From Terricaulis silvestris (GTDB lineage Bacteria > Pseudomonadota > Alphaproteobacteria > Caulobacterales > Aquidulcibacteraceae): DNA of 64,000 nucleotides. The notes beneath the pieces are model-generated. The model searched no databases. It saw nothing but the letters and a program-made list of their open reading frames with translations, and was not told the origin of the DNA. Positions 17,352 through 25,853 of the stretch are shown piece by piece. The stretch covers positions 3,560,501-3,624,500 of the forward strand of contig NZ_CP047045.1 of NCBI RefSeq assembly GCF_009792355.1, in the 5' to 3' direction. The position numbers and the translations under genes were made by a program. Positions within the stretch are counted from its first letter, which is position 1. Every line of letters begins with the position of its first letter.

Positions 17352-18421
17352 GGCGCTCGGCCGCTGACGTTCGAGAAATCGAGATCGCGCGCGACGAAAA
17401 TCCGCACTGGCGTTCCCTGCGCGACGCTGATGGTCGGTGGAATGTTGATCTCCTCGGAGAGCGCCGCCGAAGCGGCGTCGCTACCTCCGCGCGCGACGCC
17501 GACAATGACCTGGGTGTCGTTGTCATCCCCCACCGCGTCGGCGGCGCCGCCAAGCAACGTCAGCAGAATGGCGCCGCCGAAGCGGCGCAAGAAGTGCCTG
17601 TCCGTTTCGCCCTCTAGGCCCCCGCGCCCGAGTGCGTCGGCGCCTGGCGAGTTGATATCGATCGACACACCGTCGGGGCGGATCAGACGCGTCCAGATCA
17701 CGAAGGCGCGCGATTGGCCAAGCTCGGAACTCGCGCGATACTGTCCGATCAATCGACTCCCGCGCGGTACGAGAACGGCGCCGCCATCGAAGGCGCGCAC
17801 ATCGCGGCTGACCAGCGCGCGCGCATAACCGGGGAGATCCGAATTGATCGCCGTCTCCAGTACACCGGCAATGATCACGCCCTGCGGGATCGTCATGTTC
17901 GGATTAGCGAGCGGGCGCGCATGCGCCGCCTGCCCCGCGCCGTAGCGCGCGGCGAAACGCTCATTGCCCGAAAGCGCATCGCCGGCAACGGCTCCGGCGA
18001 TCGCCTGCGCATTCGGACCGCCAAGCGCGCCTTCCGATTGACTGAGATCGATGATCAACGCTGGGGAGTGAAGACGCGCATCCGGGCTTAGCGGATCGGA
18101 CGCAGGCGTCTCAATCGGCATTGCTTCGACGGCGAGGTCCTCCTCGAAGGCCAGCTCAGGCTCGAGCTCCGCATCGTACGCCGGCGGCGCGACATAGGTC
18201 GGCCGCTGAACCACACCACTTTCGGGTGGAGACGGCTCGATCTTCGCGCTTTGCAAACGGCTCCCATTGAGCGCTGCAAAAATCAGGAGTCCAAGCACGG
18301 CGGCGCCGAAGATTCCAAATCCCACCGCCCATGGCGAAGAGGCGACGCCAACGCTCGGCGCTGCTTGGAAGGCGGAGAGGTTGTCTCGTCGCAAGGGTTC
18401 GAGATCGTCGGCGGCGGTCAT
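17348..18421 (-). CDS. virB10: VirB10/TrbI-type T4SS core-complex protein
   Basis: 357 residues. A cytosolic N-terminus is followed by one inner-membrane helix (AVGFGIFGAAVLGLLIFAA, about 32-50), a Pro/Glu-rich periplasmic linker, and a C-terminal VirB10 domain. That domain holds GVIIAGVLETAINSDLPG, VLVPRGSRLIGQY and FLRRFGGAILLTLLGG; the last probably forms the outer-membrane antenna. It would bridge inner and outer membranes. It overlaps virB9 and virB11 by 4 bases on each side, consistent with fixed stoichiometry. Confidence 0.95.
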   Translation of the reverse strand: MTAADDLEPLRRDNLSAFQAAPSVGVASSPWAVGFGIFGAAVLGLLIFAALNGSRLQSAKIEPSPPESGVVQRPTYVAPPAYDAELEPELAFEEDLAVEAMPIETPASDPLSPDARLHSPALIIDLSQSEGALGGPNAQAIAGAVAGDALSGNERFAARYGAGQAAHARPLANPNMTIPQGVIIAGVLETAINSDLPGYARALVSRDVRAFDGGAVLVPRGSRLIGQYRASSELGQSRAFVIWTRLIRPDGVSIDINSPGADALGRGGLEGETDRHFLRRFGGAILLTLLGGAADAVGDDNDTQVIVGVARGGSDAASAALSEEINIPPTISVAQGTPVRIFVARDLDFSNVSGRAP

Positions 18422-19155
18422 GATCGCCTGCCCCGCCGCGTACTGGGCGGACGTTCGCGCGCGTCGGCCGGAGGGGCGACGCCGCTGCGCACGATTGCCG
18501 CGTCCCGGCCGTAGCGGAGCACGAATGCGTCCGCAACCCGATCGACGATCGTAATATCGCCGCGCATCTGCGAGTTGACGAGTTCTTCTTCGCCGTGGCT
18601 GTCCAAGGCAAAGATAGCGGGGACTTCCCCGCCTTCTCGCATCTGGAAGTAGGTGAAGCGTCCGTCGTCAAAAACCTGGAGCGGCGTGAGCGTTTGCGAT
18701 CCCGTCGTCGCATAGTTGAAGTTGAACGCCGACGGCGCGACTACTGCTTCCGCCGCGGCTTGCCCCCCGGCATAACTGAAACGCAGTCCGTAGATGATGC
18801 GCGCATCATCCGGCCCGACCGGTTCCCGTGCGCGCAGCGTAAAGGCGTAACGCCGGCGCGTGGTCACGACCGTCATGTTGGTGACGGCATGGGCGACAAT
18901 GGGTTTGACGAAGAGCAGCGTCGCGGCACGATTGGGCGTGATCTGCCAAGCGAGGCTATCGCCGATGGAGACGTTTTCGATTCGCTCCTGTGGGTCGAAC
19001 TCGATCATCATCTGATAACCGAGGTGACCGTCGAGCGAGATCACTTGGCCCTCCTCATACGGCAGCACCTGTAGCCGCGGATCGCGCGGCGTTTCCTGCG
19101 CCAGTGCGACGCCGGCCACGCAAAGGAAGACTATGAAAGCGAGCGCCGACTTCAT
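18418..19155 (-). CDS. virB9: VirB9/TrbG-type T4SS outer-membrane core protein
   Basis: 245 residues with signal peptide MKSALAFIVFLCVAGVALA. The N-terminal VirB9 domain (GYQMMIEFDPQERIENVS, LAWQITPN, HAVTNMTVVTTRRRYAFTL) is typical. The C-terminal half carries FNFNYATTG, FDDGRFTYFQM and the VNSQMRGDITIVDR stretch. It would form the outer-membrane ring with VirB10 and VirB7. No VirB7 gene is visible beside it. Confidence 0.93.
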   Translation of the reverse strand: MKSALAFIVFLCVAGVALAQETPRDPRLQVLPYEEGQVISLDGHLGYQMMIEFDPQERIENVSIGDSLAWQITPNRAATLLFVKPIVAHAVTNMTVVTTRRRYAFTLRAREPVGPDDARIIYGLRFSYAGGQAAAEAVVAPSAFNFNYATTGSQTLTPLQVFDDGRFTYFQMREGGEVPAIFALDSHGEEELVNSQMRGDITIVDRVADAFVLRYGRDAAIVRSGVAPPADARERPPSTRRGRRS

Positions 19156-20258
19156 GCGTGCCCCCCACTCGTTCTGAGCGGCGCGCGCGATAGGCGGCGA
19201 TAGGATTGACCGAGGCGTTCGTTCACGGCGAGGCGTTCGAATTGCGGGGCCTCGCGCACGATCTCGGTCCGCCGCACCAAGGCGGCCGCCGGAGTTGCGT
19301 CGGTCCGGCTTGCCTCAGAGGCTAACGGCGCGCCCGCTGCGCTCGGCTGACGCGCGAAGCGCATCTCCATCATCACATCGCTGGCAACCGCCTCGCCCCG
19401 CCGTGCGCTGTCGAATCCGCCCGCAATCGTTGCGGTTGCTCGCAGCGCCATGCCCATGACAATGGCGAACACGGCGACGATGAGCCCAATCGTGACGATC
19501 GGCCCCATGTCGAACACCTCCGCCGTTGCATTCTCCGAGAGCGTGCTGAGAAACGGCGACATCATGATGAGCATGGCGGCGGCGAACACATTGGCCGCAA
19601 GCGGCGCTATGGCGAAGGCGATCGTGGCGCGCAGCCAGCCGTCGAACAATCCGCGCGTGGTGTCGAACAGGAAGAGCGCTATGAAAACGGGGCCGATCGC
19701 CAGCAGGAAACCCAACACGATCTTCGAGGCGAGGATGACCCCCACGGTAACGAGCAGCAGGCCCAAGGCGGAGAGCCAGAGCAAGCCCGACCCCAGCATT
19801 GGCCCGCCCTGGAGGATGTTCGCCGCTGCATCGGCTTGCCCGCCATAAACTCCGGCGGCAACCGACAAGGTCATGTAGGCGCCCTCCACGCCGTCATAGA
19901 CGTCGCGGCCAAAGCCCATGGGAGACAATAGAACGCCCACCAGTTCGCGCGGACCGTCGAACAGGAAGGAGAAGATCACCGTCTGATACGCAGCCCAGCT
20001 GGTGAGGAAAGCCATGATCAGGCCGATCTTCAGCGCCGTCACGGGCAAGACTGTCAGGCGCAGATTTCCCCGCCCCAGCAATAACTGATAACCGATCAGC
20101 GCGATATAGATCGTGAGCATCGCGGTAAGCACGGCGGCAAACGTCGTGCCCGGCCCTACAAGGTCGCGAAACGATTCCTGCACCAGCACGCGTATGTGGC
20201 AATCGATCGTGTCGATCAGGCCGCCGACGAGGCTGTTGGAGGCGGGGCACGCCATCAT
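19152..20258 (-). CDS. virB6: VirB6-type polytopic T4SS membrane protein
   Basis: 368 residues with about six hydrophobic segments, including TFAAVLTAMLTIYIALIGYQ, LLVTVGVILASKIVLGFLLA and IVTIGLIVAVFAIVMGMALR. This matches the VirB6/TrbL family. The hydrophilic Ala/Arg-rich C-terminus (about residue 290 on) is cytosolic. It is thought to form part of the inner-membrane channel. Two consecutive ATGs exist at the start (20258 and 20255); either is possible. It lies 3 bases downstream of virB4. Confidence 0.9.
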   Translation of the reverse strand: MMACPASNSLVGGLIDTIDCHIRVLVQESFRDLVGPGTTFAAVLTAMLTIYIALIGYQLLLGRGNLRLTVLPVTALKIGLIMAFLTSWAAYQTVIFSFLFDGPRELVGVLLSPMGFGRDVYDGVEGAYMTLSVAAGVYGGQADAAANILQGGPMLGSGLLWLSALGLLLVTVGVILASKIVLGFLLAIGPVFIALFLFDTTRGLFDGWLRATIAFAIAPLAANVFAAAMLIMMSPFLSTLSENATAEVFDMGPIVTIGLIVAVFAIVMGMALRATATIAGGFDSARRGEAVASDVMMEMRFARQPSAAGAPLASEASRTDATPAAALVRRTEIVREAPQFERLAVNERLGQSYRRLSRAPLRTSGGHA

Positions 20259-20261
20259 GGA

Positions 20262-22643
20262 TCAGCCCACCCTCTCCAAGAAACGCGGCAGCCAAGCCTG
20301 CGGCGCATCGCCCGTTTCAGCCCGCAGCTCGTCGAGCAAGCGAATGGTGCGCTCGCGGCCCGACAGCACGCTCAATGTCCCTTTCATGCCCGACAAGTCC
20401 AGCCGCGCCACAACGCTGTCGCCGCCATGACGGATCAGGAAGCAGCGCGACGAATCCGGCAACGAGGCGATGATCTCGAACTCGTGCTCTGTGAGGCCGA
20501 AGCCCTCGCAATAGTCCTTCGCTTGCGCCTTGGGATTGGGCAGGAAGATTTGCGTCGGCGATTGCTCAATGATGGCGTTGGCGATGCGGCTGTCGAGCGC
20601 GTCGCGCGCGCTTTGCGTCGAGAAGCCAACGATGCCGTTACGCTTGCGGATGGTTTTTTCCCAATCGCGAATGCGCGCGACGAAGACGTCGTCATCCAGC
20701 GCTTTCCATCCCTCATCCACCACGATGATCGAAGGCTCTCCGTCCAGCCGCTCCTCGACGCGATGGAAGAGGTACATCATCGCCGGCGTGCGGCCGACGA
20801 CGTCGTCTAAGAGCTGCGTCATGTCGAAGCCGATCATGCGCTCTTCGAGGTCGAGGAGGTCAGCGTCGTTGTCGAAGAGCCACGCACGCTCGCCCTCGCC
20901 GACCCATGGCAGTAAACGCGCCGCGAGATCGCCCACGGTTGGCCGGCGCCCGCCGGCGAACAACTCGCGGAAGTAGCGCAGGCGCCGGAATTCCCGCGCC
21001 TGCTCGAAGTTCGCCGACACCGCTTCGGCGATCACGTTCACATCGTCGGCCGACAGCGTCTCGCCGTTCGACGTCAGGAGCTTCGCCGTCCAATCGTGTA
21101 GGAAGCGCCGGTTAGCGGGCGTATCGGGCAATTGCAGCGGGTTCATGCCCGAAGGCGAGCCGGCGCGGAGCACATCGTAGCGTGCTCCCATCGCACGCAG
21201 GAAAATCTCGCTGCTGCGGTCTTTGTCGAAGAAGACGAGCCGTGGCGAGAACCTCTGCGCCTGCGCCAACAAGAAGTTCAGCAGAACGGTTTTGCCGGCG
21301 CCCGAAGGGCCGATGATGAGAAAATTGCCGAGATCGCCCTGATGGAAGTTGAAATGATATGGAGAGGCCGCGGTCGTCTCCAGCACCGTGACAGCCGGTC
21401 CCCAATGGTTTCCCGCGGCCTTGCCGGTCGGGTGGTTGTGGTAGCTCGCCAACCCCGCGAAGTTGGCCGAAGACACCAGCGCCTTGCGCGGGATGAAAGC
21501 GCCATTCCCGGGAAACTGCCCCCAAAAGCCCGGCTCCATCGCGACGTCTTCGCGCACGCTGATGGCGCCAATTTCGGTGAACGCGGCCTGCACGTCGGCC
21601 ACGCGCTCATTGAGCTCGCGCGGGCTTGGCGCTTTCACCATGATGGTGAGGTGATGCTCGCCGAAGGCTTGTCGTCCCGCGGCCGCGTCATCCTTCGCCG
21701 CGCTCAAGTCGCGCCGCAAGGAAAGCGCGTCGTCATCGGCGGCGCGCATGCGGCGAAGCGCCAGGTTCATGCGGTCAAGGGCGATCTGGCGATCGACGAA
21801 CGCAAAACTCTCCGTCAGCGTGAGTTCGCAGGGAAGCGCGAAGAGCGCATCGAGCTGCCCCGGCGCGGTGTGGGGCGGATACTCCTTCACCGCGATCATC
21901 GCCGCATAGGCTCTCTCGCTATCGCCGGTCGCGGACAGCTCGAACATATCGAGGCCGAAGCTCACCCGCCGCTGCGCGATCGCCTCGCCCGCCTCCCCCG
22001 CGGGCATCAAGCGCGGGCGCAGCTCGCCATCGAACACGCAGCCGAGAAATTCGAGCGGTTCCGAGCAGCGCCGGCTTCTCGCCTTGTAGGTTGTGAGCAG
22101 ACGCGGCTTATAGGCGGCAAGCGATGCGAGAACGGAATCGCGCGCGGCGTCCAGCTCGCGCAGATCGCGTGCCATAGACGCCGCGTTCATATCGGCGCCG
22201 CGGCCGAGGACATCGCCCAGCAGGCCGCTGCGAAGGGAAGCCGGTTTGCGCAGCAAGGTAATGTAGAGGTCATTCACGTAGAGACGGCGCGCAGCCATGC
22301 GCTGACGCCATTCCGCATCGAGCGTCTGTGCGAATGCCGCATCGATCGCGCCAGGCGCCTCAGGTGATACACGCCGCCGCACGACGTGGTGGTAGAGGCT
22401 GAGCCGTGACGAGGCGATGGCGCGGAGCATCGTGTTGCGCACGCCCTTGCGGTAGTTCAGATCGTCGCTATCGGAGGTCTCGAAAGCGAGGCCGCCGATC
22501 TTGATGACCTGCATCAGCGAACCATCGCGCGTAAGCAGCGTCGCGTCGTCGACGTGACGCACGTACGGCAGCATGTCGGTGATGGTTTTCTCGCGCCGCC
22601 AAAGGCGAAGCCGGTCAGCCGCGGTCAGAGACGCGCTTGTCAT
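20262..22643 (-). CDS. virB4: VirB4-type T4SS ATPase
   Basis: 793 residues. IIGPSGAGKTVLLNFLL is Walker A (K451), PSIIVVDEGWKALDD is Walker B, and IVGFSTQSARDAL and NPKAQAKDYCEGFGLTEHE are typical of VirB4. The N-terminal half is the CagE/TrbE-type domain. ATG 22643 is chosen because it gives the family N-terminus (LRREKTITDMLPYVRHVD soon after). The frame is open further upstream, but that part is the virB3/virB2 region read in another frame. The start overlaps the virB3 stop (ATGA). Confidence 0.95.
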   Translation of the reverse strand: MTSASLTAADRLRLWRREKTITDMLPYVRHVDDATLLTRDGSLMQVIKIGGLAFETSDSDDLNYRKGVRNTMLRAIASSRLSLYHHVVRRRVSPEAPGAIDAAFAQTLDAEWRQRMAARRLYVNDLYITLLRKPASLRSGLLGDVLGRGADMNAASMARDLRELDAARDSVLASLAAYKPRLLTTYKARSRRCSEPLEFLGCVFDGELRPRLMPAGEAGEAIAQRRVSFGLDMFELSATGDSERAYAAMIAVKEYPPHTAPGQLDALFALPCELTLTESFAFVDRQIALDRMNLALRRMRAADDDALSLRRDLSAAKDDAAAGRQAFGEHHLTIMVKAPSPRELNERVADVQAAFTEIGAISVREDVAMEPGFWGQFPGNGAFIPRKALVSSANFAGLASYHNHPTGKAAGNHWGPAVTVLETTAASPYHFNFHQGDLGNFLIIGPSGAGKTVLLNFLLAQAQRFSPRLVFFDKDRSSEIFLRAMGARYDVLRAGSPSGMNPLQLPDTPANRRFLHDWTAKLLTSNGETLSADDVNVIAEAVSANFEQAREFRRLRYFRELFAGGRRPTVGDLAARLLPWVGEGERAWLFDNDADLLDLEERMIGFDMTQLLDDVVGRTPAMMYLFHRVEERLDGEPSIIVVDEGWKALDDDVFVARIRDWEKTIRKRNGIVGFSTQSARDALDSRIANAIIEQSPTQIFLPNPKAQAKDYCEGFGLTEHEFEIIASLPDSSRCFLIRHGGDSVVARLDLSGMKGTLSVLSGRERTIRLLDELRAETGDAPQAWLPRFLERVG

Positions 22644-22924
22644 GGCGCGTACGAGTTGCAATGCCAGAAGCCGAAGTTCGCCACGCGCGGGCATTTGCTG
22701 CCGCGCAGGATCCAGAGATCGAGAAAGCGAGGTTCGCGCTGGCACGCGACCCAGCCGACTCCATGGAGAATAAGCGCCGCGACAATGGCCCAGAACGACT
22801 TGGTGATCAGGAAGATCTCGGTGGTCACTACGAGATTGAGCACAAAATAGGAGTAAGAGACCCCCGCGAACATCTGCGGACGGGTGAGCGCCGTGAACAC
22901 GATATCGCGATCGAGCGGCGGCAT
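22640..22924 (-). CDS. virB3: VirB3-type T4SS membrane protein
   Basis: 94 residues: MPPLDRDIVFTALTRPQMFAG is a classical VirB3/TrbD opening. A hairpin of two hydrophobic helices (YFVLNLVVTTEIFLI and FWAIVAALILHGVGWVAC) and a soluble tail with REPRFLDLW follow. GGAGGA precedes the start by 8 bases. It assists VirB4 and the pilus base at the inner membrane. It lies between virB2 and virB4 in the usual order. Confidence 0.93.
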   Translation of the reverse strand: MPPLDRDIVFTALTRPQMFAGVSYSYFVLNLVVTTEIFLITKSFWAIVAALILHGVGWVACQREPRFLDLWILRGSKCPRVANFGFWHCNSYAP

Positions 22925-22929
22925 CGTTT

Positions 22930-23238
22930 CTATCCTCCAGCGGCGCGGGCGGCGGCCTGGATGCCCGCGACAATGGCGGCGGCGCCGAACAGGATGAAGC
23001 AACCGAGAATGACGGTGACGCCGTGGCGCCAATTCATCCGACCCGTCAGCATCATGAAGCCCACCACGGCGACGGCGATCACCGCAACGCTCGTCGCCAC
23101 GTTGCCGAGCAGCGTGCCTTGAATCCATTGCATAGCCGCGAGGATTGGCCCCGCGCCCTGCGGATTATTCGTTTGAGCGGCGGCGTCACTCCAAACCGCG
23201 AGCCCAGCGGCGAGCGGTGCAACAGCGATACTCTTCAT
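22930..23238 (-). CDS. virB2: VirB2-type pilin (TrbC/VirB2 family)
   Basis: 102 residues. A signal-type N-terminus ending about WSDAAAQ is followed by a short polar stretch and two hydrophobic helices (NVATSVAVIAVAVVGFMML and VTVILGCFILFGAAAIVAGI) joined by TGRMNWRHG. This is the layout of T4SS major pilins. The start at 23238 has GGAGGAG immediately upstream. It is the first gene of the operon, so a promoter should lie in the 185 bases between it and the upstream lipoprotein gene. Confidence 0.92.
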   Translation of the reverse strand: MKSIAVAPLAAGLAVWSDAAAQTNNPQGAGPILAAMQWIQGTLLGNVATSVAVIAVAVVGFMMLTGRMNWRHGVTVILGCFILFGAAAIVAGIQAAARAAGG

Positions 23239-23423
23239 GGCGCTCCTCCGCTTGCGACCGCGCGCACAGGCTGCCTCACGCAGCCGCCAATCCCGCACAC
23301 CTGACGCGCGGTCGGAGAATTCCTCCTGCATCACGCACCCGCGGGCATGCATTGTGTACGCTTCTGGCGCCGCCCTGGAAATCGCTGCAAGCCCCCCGCC
23401 AGAGCTGTGCTGCGTGTCCACGC

Positions 23424-24602
23424 CTAAGGAACGACCTGGCCCGCCTCGTTAAGTGTGACGGAGTATGTTCCGACCATTGTGCCGCCCTGTTGGACCGAGG
23501 CGCGGAATACATAGTTCGCCGCGTTCAAATTGAGAGGGATGCGATAGCGCGTGTCGCCGACTGGCGCCGGCAGCCCACCGCCGCCAGCATTGGGCAGCGT
23601 TATTGTTTGCCACGAAGCTCCGTTATTGGAGGAGTATTCGACGACGATCCGATCGATCTGCGTGGTGAAGATCGGGCTGACCGCTGGCAGCGGGTTCGAC
23701 GAGAGCTCAACCATTCGGTCTAGGTTGCTGCCGGAGACGTTGTCGTCATCCACAACGGTTGGGTCTGTCGTGCAGTTCGGATCGGTCGGCGTTGGGTCCG
23801 CCGCGCCTATGCACCAGAGCACGTTGTAGTAACGAATGGTAGATGTGTTGTCGTAAACCCAGGCCTGCGCGAAGCCAGGCGCCACATTGATGATCGAATT
23901 CACGATCGTGATTTCGGTGTCATCCCAGGCTCGCAGGCCCCGATTGGCGCTCGTGAACGTGACGTTCATCAGGCTAACGCCGGTCGATTTCGTATCGACG
24001 CCGCCGTCGCTTACGTTCCTGGCCGTCGCGCCGCGAACGTAAATCGGCGCGCCATTGAACTCCACGCCAAGGAAATCGACGTTCCGAACGTAGGTTGGAT
24101 CCGGCTGTTGCTGCTCGTCGGCGAACACACGTTGAATGTAGGTCGGCGCCGCGGATGATCGCTCGAGCTTGATGGCGGCGCCGTGAATGCTGCCGCCGCC
24201 GTTAAACCCAACCGAAGAATAGTTATAGATTGAGACCGCGCCCGATCCGATGATGTGTGCGCCATACTTCTCTTGCGTGACGTGCGCATTGCTCACGAGT
24301 GTTGTCTGACCGCCATCGATATCAGGCACGGAATTGACGTTGGCGAAGGTGCGCTGCGGGCCGGCTGGCGCGAACGGATCATAGATTTGCTCAAGCACAC
24401 GCACGTACGCCGTCCCGTCCGGATCGCGTTCAACAAATATCTCCGGACGATAAACGCCAGGCGGCGGGGGTGGCGGGGGCGGGGGAGGAGGGGGCGGAGA
24501 ACCACCGCCCCCTCCTCCTCCCCCGCCGCCGCCGCCGCAGCCAGCGAGAACAAGCGCCAGAATAAGGACGAGCTGAAAATTCTTGCTGGATAGCGTGGCC
24601 AT
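23424..24602 (-). CDS. Lipoprotein with Gly12-Ser-Pro13 spacer and beta-helix-like domain
   Basis: 392 residues. The signal peptide ends LVLAGC (clean lipobox), followed by twelve Gly, one Ser and thirteen Pro as a flexible then rigid spacer. The mature domain has short repeating strands (SIYNYSSVGFNGGGSIHGAAI, MNVTFTSANRGLRAWDD, ITIVNSIINVAPG), resembling a right-handed parallel beta-helix. A small Ig-like C-terminal domain (residues ~300-392, SSNNGASWQTITLP) follows. GGAGGGAC precedes ATG 24602. It lies upstream of virB2 on the same strand. Function is unknown; a surface-exposed adhesin or glycan-binding protein is possible. Confidence 0.8.
   Translation of the reverse strand: MATLSSKNFQLVLILALVLAGCGGGGGGGGGGGGSPPPPPPPPPPPPPGVYRPEIFVERDPDGTAYVRVLEQIYDPFAPAGPQRTFANVNSVPDIDGGQTTLVSNAHVTQEKYGAHIIGSGAVSIYNYSSVGFNGGGSIHGAAIKLERSSAAPTYIQRVFADEQQQPDPTYVRNVDFLGVEFNGAPIYVRGATARNVSDGGVDTKSTGVSLMNVTFTSANRGLRAWDDTEITIVNSIINVAPGFAQAWVYDNTSTIRYYNVLWCIGAADPTPTDPNCTTDPTVVDDDNVSGSNLDRMVELSSNPLPAVSPIFTTQIDRIVVEYSSNNGASWQTITLPNAGGGGLPAPVGDTRYRIPLNLNAANYVFRASVQQGGTMVGTYSVTLNEAGQVVP
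24484..24518. repeat. Perfect 14-bp palindrome in the Gly/Pro-coding tract
   Basis: GGAGGAGGGGGCGG (24484-24497) and its exact complement (24505-24518) flank a 7-base loop. The arms encode the Pro and Gly runs of the lipoprotein. Pro and Gly codons are reverse complements of each other, so adjacent poly-Gly and poly-Pro tracts form a hairpin automatically. The site is prone to slippage and to sequencing error. Confidence 0.7.
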
Positions 24603-24729
24603 TGCCGTCCCTCCACGAACCCCCGCGCCCGCAATACAGAAGACCCCGAAGCGGTCTTGTGGCATTCGGCAACCACGTTCGCCCGATAGGCGAAGGCGGA
24701 CGGACTAGGGATCAATCCATCGCGTTCCG

Positions 24730-24942
24730 ATGACGGGGCTGGAAGACGCTGTCTTTGGAGAAGTCACGCCGCATCTTGCCGCGACCTGGAACTCAGAGAT
24801 CACCGATACTGCGCTTCGCGCACTTGATGCTGTGCTGCGCGTTCGGGTCTTTCCCACGGAACTGCTGATCGACATCATCGCGGAAGGCCTAGGCGCAGAC
24901 CCCAGTGCTGGGCCTGTCACAATCAAATGCCCGGTGTCCTGA
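24730..24942 (+). CDS. Orphan small ORF, unknown
   Basis: A 70-codon frame starting MTGLEDAVFGEVTPHLAATW, moderately acidic, with a predicted helical middle (TALRALDAVLRVRVFPTELL). No Shine-Dalgarno and no recognised family. It lies between the T4SS-side lipoprotein and the decayed recombinase, so it may be a fragment of a former gene. Kept at low confidence. Confidence 0.25.
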   Translation: MTGLEDAVFGEVTPHLAATWNSEITDTALRALDAVLRVRVFPTELLIDIIAEGLGADPSAGPVTIKCPVS

Positions 24943-25295
24943 GACCGCGCGATTCGACAACGCTGATCCGAAGCGGCGCAGCGGTCCCGACCCAGGTCGA
25001 TCGCTCCCTCGTCCGCGCTGTTGTGATGGCTCCTGCCTGGGTGAAACGACTAGAGGCCGGCGAGCCCCACTCCATCAAGGGATTGGCTCGCGACGAGGAG
25101 ATCTGCGTCCTTCATACGGCAAAGCTCCTACCCCTCGCTTTTCTGGCGCCCGACTTGGTGGCGCAGATTCTGGAGGGCCGGCAGCCGAGGACTCTGACGC
25201 TAACAGCGGCGAGAGAGACACGCGCTCAAAGGCGCCGCGTGGCGCGCTTTCACGCCACCACTACGCCGTCTCTCACCACCTGTTGCTCGGAATAG
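24927..25295 (+). pseudogene. Remnant of serine recombinase C-terminal region
   Basis: The frame from about 24984 to 25210 resembles the C-terminal tail of large serine site-specific recombinases. VDRSLVRAVVMAPAWVKRLE matches the usual VKALARAxxWxxxLE helix, GEPHSIKGLA matches the SIxxLAxxE segment, and LLPLAFLAPDLVAQILEGRQP is nearly the family consensus. The N-terminal catalytic domain is missing and the helix-turn-helix part reads abnormally (RDEEICVLHTAK), so it cannot function. It ends about 60 bases from tRNA-Ala. This points to a former integrated element. Confidence 0.65.
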
Positions 25296-25356
25296 CGCCG
25301 GGAAGTCCGCCGCTTGCGGTGGGCACTCCGAACACCGCGTGCGCACGAAAAGTGGT

Positions 25357-25432
25357 TGGTGGACCCGAGGAGGATCGAACTCCTGACCTCTGCATTGCGA
25401 ACGCAGCGCTCTCCCAGCTGAGCTACGGGCCC
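25357..25432 (-). tRNA. tRNA-Ala (anticodon CGC)
   Basis: On the minus strand the 5' acceptor arm is GGGCCCG, followed by TAGCTCAGCTGGGAGAGC, then the anticodon stem CTGCG with loop TTCGCAA (anticodon CGC). The T arm with GTTCGATCC and 3' acceptor CGGGTCC follow. The discriminator A and CCA are encoded. Reads GCG alanine codons. Its 3' end faces the recombinase remnant. Confidence 0.95.
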
Positions 25433-25523
25433 TCACCTTGGGACGGGGGATATAGTGCCCCCTCGAACGGGGCGTCAACAGCGCTTGCTGGACGAATCTG
25501 CGCCGCTCGGGCTATGGGGCATA

Positions 25524-25853
25524 ATGGATTCCAACGGCGGCCTTTTGGCCATCCTTTTCCGGCTCGTCGACACGGTCATCGGCCTCTTCATTGTGGTCTT
25601 GATCGTCTATGTCGTGATTTCGTGGCTATTCGCCTTCGACATCGTCAGCCGCCGCAATGGCTTCGTGAACGCGATCTTCGAGTTTACGCGCCGGCTGTGT
25701 GACCCGATCTTACGTCCCCTGCGGCGCTTAATCCCGCCGATCGGCGGCGTCGATCTTTCGGTGTTGGTGCTGCTGCTGGTGCTGCAGGGACTCGTTCGCC
25801 CCGGCCTCTGGTGGCTCCACGGCGTGCTGACCGGCAACGGTCCGGTGCTCTGA
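25524..25853 (+). CDS. YggT family membrane protein
   Basis: 109 residues with two hydrophobic segments. LFRLVDTVIGLFIVVLIVYV leads into VVISWLFAFDIVSRRN, and the family signature PILRPLRRLIPPIGGVDLS precedes the second helix (VLVLLLVLQGLV). YggT proteins are inner-membrane proteins linked to cell division and osmotic stability in several bacteria. ATG 25524 was chosen to match the family start. The adjacent DUF167 gene is the usual partner. Confidence 0.93.
   Translation: MDSNGGLLAILFRLVDTVIGLFIVVLIVYVVISWLFAFDIVSRRNGFVNAIFEFTRRLCDPILRPLRRLIPPIGGVDLSVLVLLLVLQGLVRPGLWWLHGVLTGNGPVL

Noticed and set aside
16347-23238. A complete conjugation system
   Set aside because: No relaxase, coupling protein, VirB8 or VirB5 lies in the window, so only an incomplete T4SS set can be claimed.
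24460-24540. CRISPR array or phase-variable tract in the G/C-rich stretch
   Set aside because: The repeats are Gly and Pro codons without spacers. Homopolymer runs are short and slippage of whole codons would not shift the frame.
25357-25432. A duplicated tRNA-Ala 3' end as the attachment site of the island
   Set aside because: I looked near 13-16 kb for a copy of the tRNA 3' end and found none, so no att sites are listed.
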